Source of the DNA: Amphibacillus indicireducens
GTDB lineage: Bacteria > Bacillota > Bacilli > Bacillales > Amphibacillaceae
NCBI RefSeq assembly: GCF_039539605.1
Contig: NZ_BAABDL010000043.1
Span: 1 to 37,042, forward strand
Reading direction: 5' to 3'
Length of the DNA: 37,042 nucleotides
Position numbers and translations under genes: made by a program. Positions 33,340 through 37,042 of the stretch are shown in pieces. Each line of letters starts with the position of its first letter. The stretch's first letter is position 1. The notes under the pieces are model-generated. The model searched no databases. It worked only from the letters and a program-made list of their open reading frames with translations, and was not told the origin of the DNA.

Positions 33340-35133
33340 TTATTCTGCAAACTGACTTTGATAAAGTTGACTGTAAAAACCACCTTGTTTTAGTAACTCA
33401 TGATGGTTTCCTTGTTCGATAATTTGTCCATTATCCATAACTAAGATACGATCAGCATCTTGAATTGTCGACAAACGGTGAGCAATAACAAAACTTGTCC
33501 GCCCCTTCATTAAACGATCCATTGCTTTTTGAATTAAAATTTCTAATCGTGTATCAACAGAACTGGTTGCTTCATCTAAAATCAAAATTTTCGGATCAGA
33601 TAATAAGGCACGAGCGATCGTTAATAATTGCTTCTGACCTTGAGAAATATTTGAGGACTCTTGATTGAGTTGCATGTCATATCCGCCTGGCAATGTTCGA
33701 ATGAAATGATCGACATTCGTTACTTTTGCAGCTTCAATTATCTCTTCATCCGTCGCATTTAAGTTTCCAAAGCGAAGGTTTTCTTTGATCGTACCTTCAA
33801 AGAGCCACGTATCTTGCAGTACCATCCCAAATTGAGAATGATATTGTTGGCGCGGTAAAGACCTGATATCCATTCCATCAATCATTATTTTCCCTTGATC
33901 AATATCGTAAAATCTCATCAGCAAATTAATCATGGTTGTTTTTCCAGCACCTGTTGGTCCAACAATTGCGATTGTTTCACCTGGCGTTACATTAACATTA
34001 AAGTTTTGGATTAATGGTTTTTCTGGATCATAACTAAAAGATACGTTATCAAATGATACTTCCCCAGTGACCGGTCTGTCGATTGTTTGTGAATACGCCT
34101 GAGTCTCTTCTTCCACATCAAGCAATTCATAGACACGATTAATCGCAGCTGCTGCACTTTGAATTAATCCAGAAAGTTGAGACAGCATTTGCATTGGCTG
34201 GTTGATTTGCCATACATATTGTGTAAATGCCTGCAAGTTACCAATAGTCAATCGACCTGCTAACGTTAAAAGTCCTCCAAATAACGCAATAACAACATAT
34301 GCACTATGTGCAACAAATGTAATCAGTGGTCGAATTAAACCAGATGTAAAACTTGCTTTAAAACCAACAGCATTTAATTTAGCAGTAATTGTCCGGAACT
34401 CTTCACTTGAATGATGCTCTCGGCCATACAGCTTAATTTCATTAAATCCAGTTAAGTTTTCTTGAACAAAGCCATTCATCCGCCCTAAAACATCCGCTTG
34501 TTGTTTAAAGTGAATTTGTGATTTTCCAATAATGAATTTAGCAATATAACCTGATAAAGGAATGACAACAAACATAATTAAAGCAAATTGCCACTGAATC
34601 CAAAGCATCATAGCAATAACAAATATTAATTGTAAGATCGCATTAAATACTTGTAGTAGTGAAACTTGAAAAGCATTAGCGATTGTATCCACATCATTCG
34701 TAATTCGATTTAAAATATTCCCAAATTGGTGTCGATCAAAATATGAAATAGGTAAACGATTCATTTTATTTGTAATATCGGCGCGTAAATCAAACGTCAT
34801 GTTTTGAACAGCTTCTGTCATATAATAGTTTGAGCCAAAAGCAGACACTTGGTTAATTAGGCCTCGAACAAAATAAATAATAATTATTGTATAAATATAT
34901 GAGTAATTTAATCCAGCACTTGGTACACCTTTGATCATATCTAAAACATTAGAAGAGATTTCAGTAATAATTAAACCAAAAATAAATGGTTCAAGTACAT
35001 TCGTAATGACCTGAGTAAAAACTAGAAACAGAGCAGTAAATGTGCGACCCTTATAATTTCTTAAATATGGCCAAATCCGCTTGAAACTTCCAACCATCGA
35101 TTGATTGTTTTTAATTGTTTCATCATTATTCAT
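33340..35133 (-). CDS. Multidrug-type ABC exporter half-transporter B (consensus Walker B)
   Basis: Second gene of a two-gene operon whose products probably form a heterodimeric exporter of the BmrCD/LmrCD/YfiBC type. 597 residues: an N-terminal ABC membrane domain of six helices (about 25-335) and a nucleotide-binding domain with Walker A GPTGAGKTT, Q-loop (MVLQD), signature ISQGQKQL (deviant from LSGGQ), Walker B ILILDEATSSVD with the catalytic glutamate, and IAHRLS H-loop. The starts overlap: its ATG (35133) lies 8 nt before the end of the partner gene, after GGAGGGG. Substrate unknown; drug export is the usual family role. Confidence 0.93.
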   Translation of the reverse strand: MNNDETIKNNQSMVGSFKRIWPYLRNYKGRTFTALFLVFTQVITNVLEPFIFGLIITEISSNVLDMIKGVPSAGLNYSYIYTIIIIYFVRGLINQVSAFGSNYYMTEAVQNMTFDLRADITNKMNRLPISYFDRHQFGNILNRITNDVDTIANAFQVSLLQVFNAILQLIFVIAMMLWIQWQFALIMFVVIPLSGYIAKFIIGKSQIHFKQQADVLGRMNGFVQENLTGFNEIKLYGREHHSSEEFRTITAKLNAVGFKASFTSGLIRPLITFVAHSAYVVIALFGGLLTLAGRLTIGNLQAFTQYVWQINQPMQMLSQLSGLIQSAAAAINRVYELLDVEEETQAYSQTIDRPVTGEVSFDNVSFSYDPEKPLIQNFNVNVTPGETIAIVGPTGAGKTTMINLLMRFYDIDQGKIMIDGMDIRSLPRQQYHSQFGMVLQDTWLFEGTIKENLRFGNLNATDEEIIEAAKVTNVDHFIRTLPGGYDMQLNQESSNISQGQKQLLTIARALLSDPKILILDEATSSVDTRLEILIQKAMDRLMKGRTSFVIAHRLSTIQDADRILVMDNGQIIEQGNHHELLKQGGFYSQLYQSQFAE

Positions 35134-36868
35134 CGAAATTCCCCTCCTGTTCTTCTTTTAGTTGTGACTTAGCAATCGCTTGATAGATTGAATTGTTTTC
35201 CATTAATTCTTCATGTGTTCCGCGACCTTTAATTTTCCCTTCTTCAAGGACAATAATTTGATCGGCATTTCTAATACTAGAAATGCGTTGGGCAACAATA
35301 ATGACTGTTGATTCACCCGTTACCTCTTTTAGACGGCGCCTCACTTCTGCATCTGTTCTATAATCTAATGCAGAAAAGCTGTCATCAAACACATAAATAT
35401 CTGGCTGTTTGACGATTGCTCTTGCAATCGATAAACGTTGTTTTTGTCCACCGGATAAGTTACTTCCACCCTCACTTAAATAAGAGTGATATTCTTCTTC
35501 CATTCGTTCAATAAATTCACGTGCTTGAGCGACATCTGATGCTTTAACTAATTCAACATCTGTTGCATCATCTTTTCCAAAACGTAAGTTATCACCTATC
35601 GTTCCGGTAAAAAGTAATGCACGTTGTGGGATAAAACCAATTTTATTTCTTAACGCATCTAAATCATAATCACGTACATCTACCCCATCAATGACAATAC
35701 GCCCAAAAGTCACGTCAAAAAATCGTGGAATTAATTGCACTAAAGTCGACTTTCCACTTCCAGTACTACCAATAAACGCAATAATTTCACCCGGTTTTGC
35801 TTTAAAACTAATATCATGAAGCACAGGGTTTTCTGTCTCACCAGGGTATGCAAAAGATACGTCATTAAACTCGATGTAACCATGAGTTTTTGTTTCGGTA
35901 ATTCCGTTTGGTTTACTTGTAATTGAAATTGGCATGTCATTTACTTCTTTTAATCGATTTGCTGAAACATTTGCACGTGGATACATCATAAATATTTGTG
36001 AAAACATTAAAACAGAAAACAACGCATGAAAAGCGTATTCAACAAAAGCAACCAATGTTCCCACTTGCATTTCTCCAGCACCAATTGGATCTAGTGAAAA
36101 TATGAAAATAAATGTTATCACGACAGCCATAACGTGATAGAAAATGGGCATAGCTGAGCCCATCAATTTGTGTAAAGATTGTGCAGTATTTGCATAATCT
36201 CTATTCACGCCCGAAAACTTTTCTTCTTGATACTCTTCCCTTGAAAAGGCTCGAATCACTCGTAATCCCGTCAGATTCTCTCTTGAATAAGTATTTAATT
36301 TGTCTAATAATTTTTGCATTTTATCAGACAATGGTCCAGATTTTTTAGCAATCCAATAAATTACCAATAAGATCACTGGTAAAGCAGCAGCTAAAATCCA
36401 TGATAGTGAAGGGCTCGTTTGAATAATTAAAATAATACTACCAATAAACATCAATGGTGTATTAAACCCAATCCTAAGAACCATCTCTACAAATTGTAAA
36501 ATAACAAATGCATCATTGGTAATTCGAGTAACTAATGAAGAAACACCTATTTTTTCATATTCCTCATGTGAAAATTCACTAATTTTATCGTATAAATCAT
36601 TTCGAATGTCTCTAGTCGTTTCATTTGTTAAACGACTAGATGCATAAGTTAAGATTATGTTGCCAACCAAACCGAATATAATAACAACTCCCATGATCGC
36701 AACTAAAAAATACAATCGCCCTGTGTCTTGACTTACGAGTACATCATTAATAATCAGGGCCAAAATAGTTGGTAAACCTAAGTTGACAATCACAAAACAA
36801 ATCGCTCCAAATAAACTCAAAAATAATAACTTCTTGTGTCTTTTAACGTAATTCCAAACATATAACAC
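35126..36868 (-). CDS. Multidrug-type ABC exporter half-transporter A (degenerate Walker B)
   Basis: First gene of the exporter operon, 580 residues, GTG start 6 nt after a perfect AAGGAGGT (36882-36875). A membrane domain with six helices (about 12-310) is followed by the nucleotide-binding domain: Walker A GSTGSGKST, signature LSGGQKQR (consensus), Walker B IYVFDDSFSALD in which Asp replaces the catalytic Glu, and AQRIS where most exporters have AHRLS, so the H-loop histidine is Gln here. Combined with the partner's deviant signature, one ATP site should be consensus and one degenerate, as in known heterodimeric exporters. Confidence 0.93.
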   Translation of the reverse strand: MLYVWNYVKRHKKLLFLSLFGAICFVIVNLGLPTILALIINDVLVSQDTGRLYFLVAIMGVVIIFGLVGNIILTYASSRLTNETTRDIRNDLYDKISEFSHEEYEKIGVSSLVTRITNDAFVILQFVEMVLRIGFNTPLMFIGSIILIIQTSPSLSWILAAALPVILLVIYWIAKKSGPLSDKMQKLLDKLNTYSRENLTGLRVIRAFSREEYQEEKFSGVNRDYANTAQSLHKLMGSAMPIFYHVMAVVITFIFIFSLDPIGAGEMQVGTLVAFVEYAFHALFSVLMFSQIFMMYPRANVSANRLKEVNDMPISITSKPNGITETKTHGYIEFNDVSFAYPGETENPVLHDISFKAKPGEIIAFIGSTGSGKSTLVQLIPRFFDVTFGRIVIDGVDVRDYDLDALRNKIGFIPQRALLFTGTIGDNLRFGKDDATDVELVKASDVAQAREFIERMEEEYHSYLSEGGSNLSGGQKQRLSIARAIVKQPDIYVFDDSFSALDYRTDAEVRRRLKEVTGESTVIIVAQRISSIRNADQIIVLEEGKIKGRGTHEELMENNSIYQAIAKSQLKEEQEGNFDE

Positions 36869-36897
36869 TAAAAGACCTCCTTCTATAAAAAATTAAA

Positions 36898-36915
36898 CCA
36901 CTGCGAAAGCAGCGG
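36898..36915 (-). promoter_or_regulatory. Leader hairpin of the ABC exporter operon
   Basis: In the leftward transcript, CCGCTGC and GCAGTGG pair (one G-U) around a TTTC loop, followed by a T-rich run (TTTAATTTTTT) and then the ribosome site. It starts about 7 nt from the predicted 5' end. It may act as an attenuator or a 5' stabiliser. Confidence 0.5.
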
Positions 36916-36928
36916 CACCCATTCAAAC

Positions 36929-36956
36929 ATTTTATCATTTACAATTATATAGTCAA
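36929..36956 (-). promoter_or_regulatory. Promoter of the ABC exporter operon
   Basis: Read leftward: TTGACT (36956-36951), 16 nt ending TGA, TAAAAT (36934-36929). Near-consensus with an extended -10. Confidence 0.65.
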
Positions 36957-37042
36957 GAAACTTACTTATATATTAGCTATGAAGAGTAAATTTATTTAAA
37001 TGCATATTACTTGCTCAAACTGTGAGTTAAATTTTACCATCT

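Overview
The window looks like chromosome of a low-GC, Gram-positive member of the Bacillaceae that lives on plant polysaccharides. The evidence is Gram-positive Shine-Dalgarno sites (AAGGAGG type), frequent TTG and GTG starts, CcpA-type cre boxes, LPxTA wall-sorting signals and acidic secreted proteins. An Amphibacillus- or Halolactibacillus-like xylan user would fit, but that name is inference. No rRNA, tRNA, cas genes or phage structural genes were seen.

Region 1 (1-8600) handles alpha-glucans. A very large wall-anchored type I pullulanase (four CBM41-like modules) is followed by a cytoplasmic GH13 alpha-glucosidase. Then come a 52-bp tandem-repeat array, a 5'-3' exonuclease gene and a decayed TauE/SafE permease.

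Region 2 (8600-21200) handles xylan. Two tandem GH10 xylanases with N-terminal carbohydrate-binding modules and a C-terminal CBM9 work outside the cell. A GH120 beta-xylosidase without signal peptide works inside. The first xylanase and the beta-xylosidase share a promoter module in which a cre-like box abuts the -10 hexamer. Between the xylanases and the beta-xylosidase sit a putative restriction endonuclease, a convergent C5-cytosine methyltransferase with its own N-terminal HTH, and a small sigma-70-family factor. Pullulanase and xylanase 1 end in the same cassette (beta-domain, coiled coil, acidic linker, LPxTA signal), so a common surface display system is likely.

Region 3 (21200-24360) is accessory: two tiny membrane proteins, a truncated VbhA/Fic-like gene, and an XRE regulator with paired palindromic operators coupled to a DUF3169-type membrane gene that carries a frameshift in a T run. 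A second 52-bp repeat array, of the same family as the first but inverted, follows.

Region 4 (24360-31750) is mostly housekeeping: a cation/proton antiporter, a GNAT acetyltransferase, an RluA-type pseudouridine synthase, a small HTH protein, a 20-bp repeat array, an ABC-2 transporter pair, an M42 aminopeptidase and an Eis-like acetyltransferase.

Region 5 (31750-37042) has an intact IS30-family element and a two-gene heterodimeric multidrug-type ABC exporter, read leftward behind a promoter and a leader hairpin.

The strongest candidate for something undescribed is the repeat system: two inverted 52-bp arrays and one 20-bp array. All keep an exact period close to whole helical turns, and all show an alternating dimer order.
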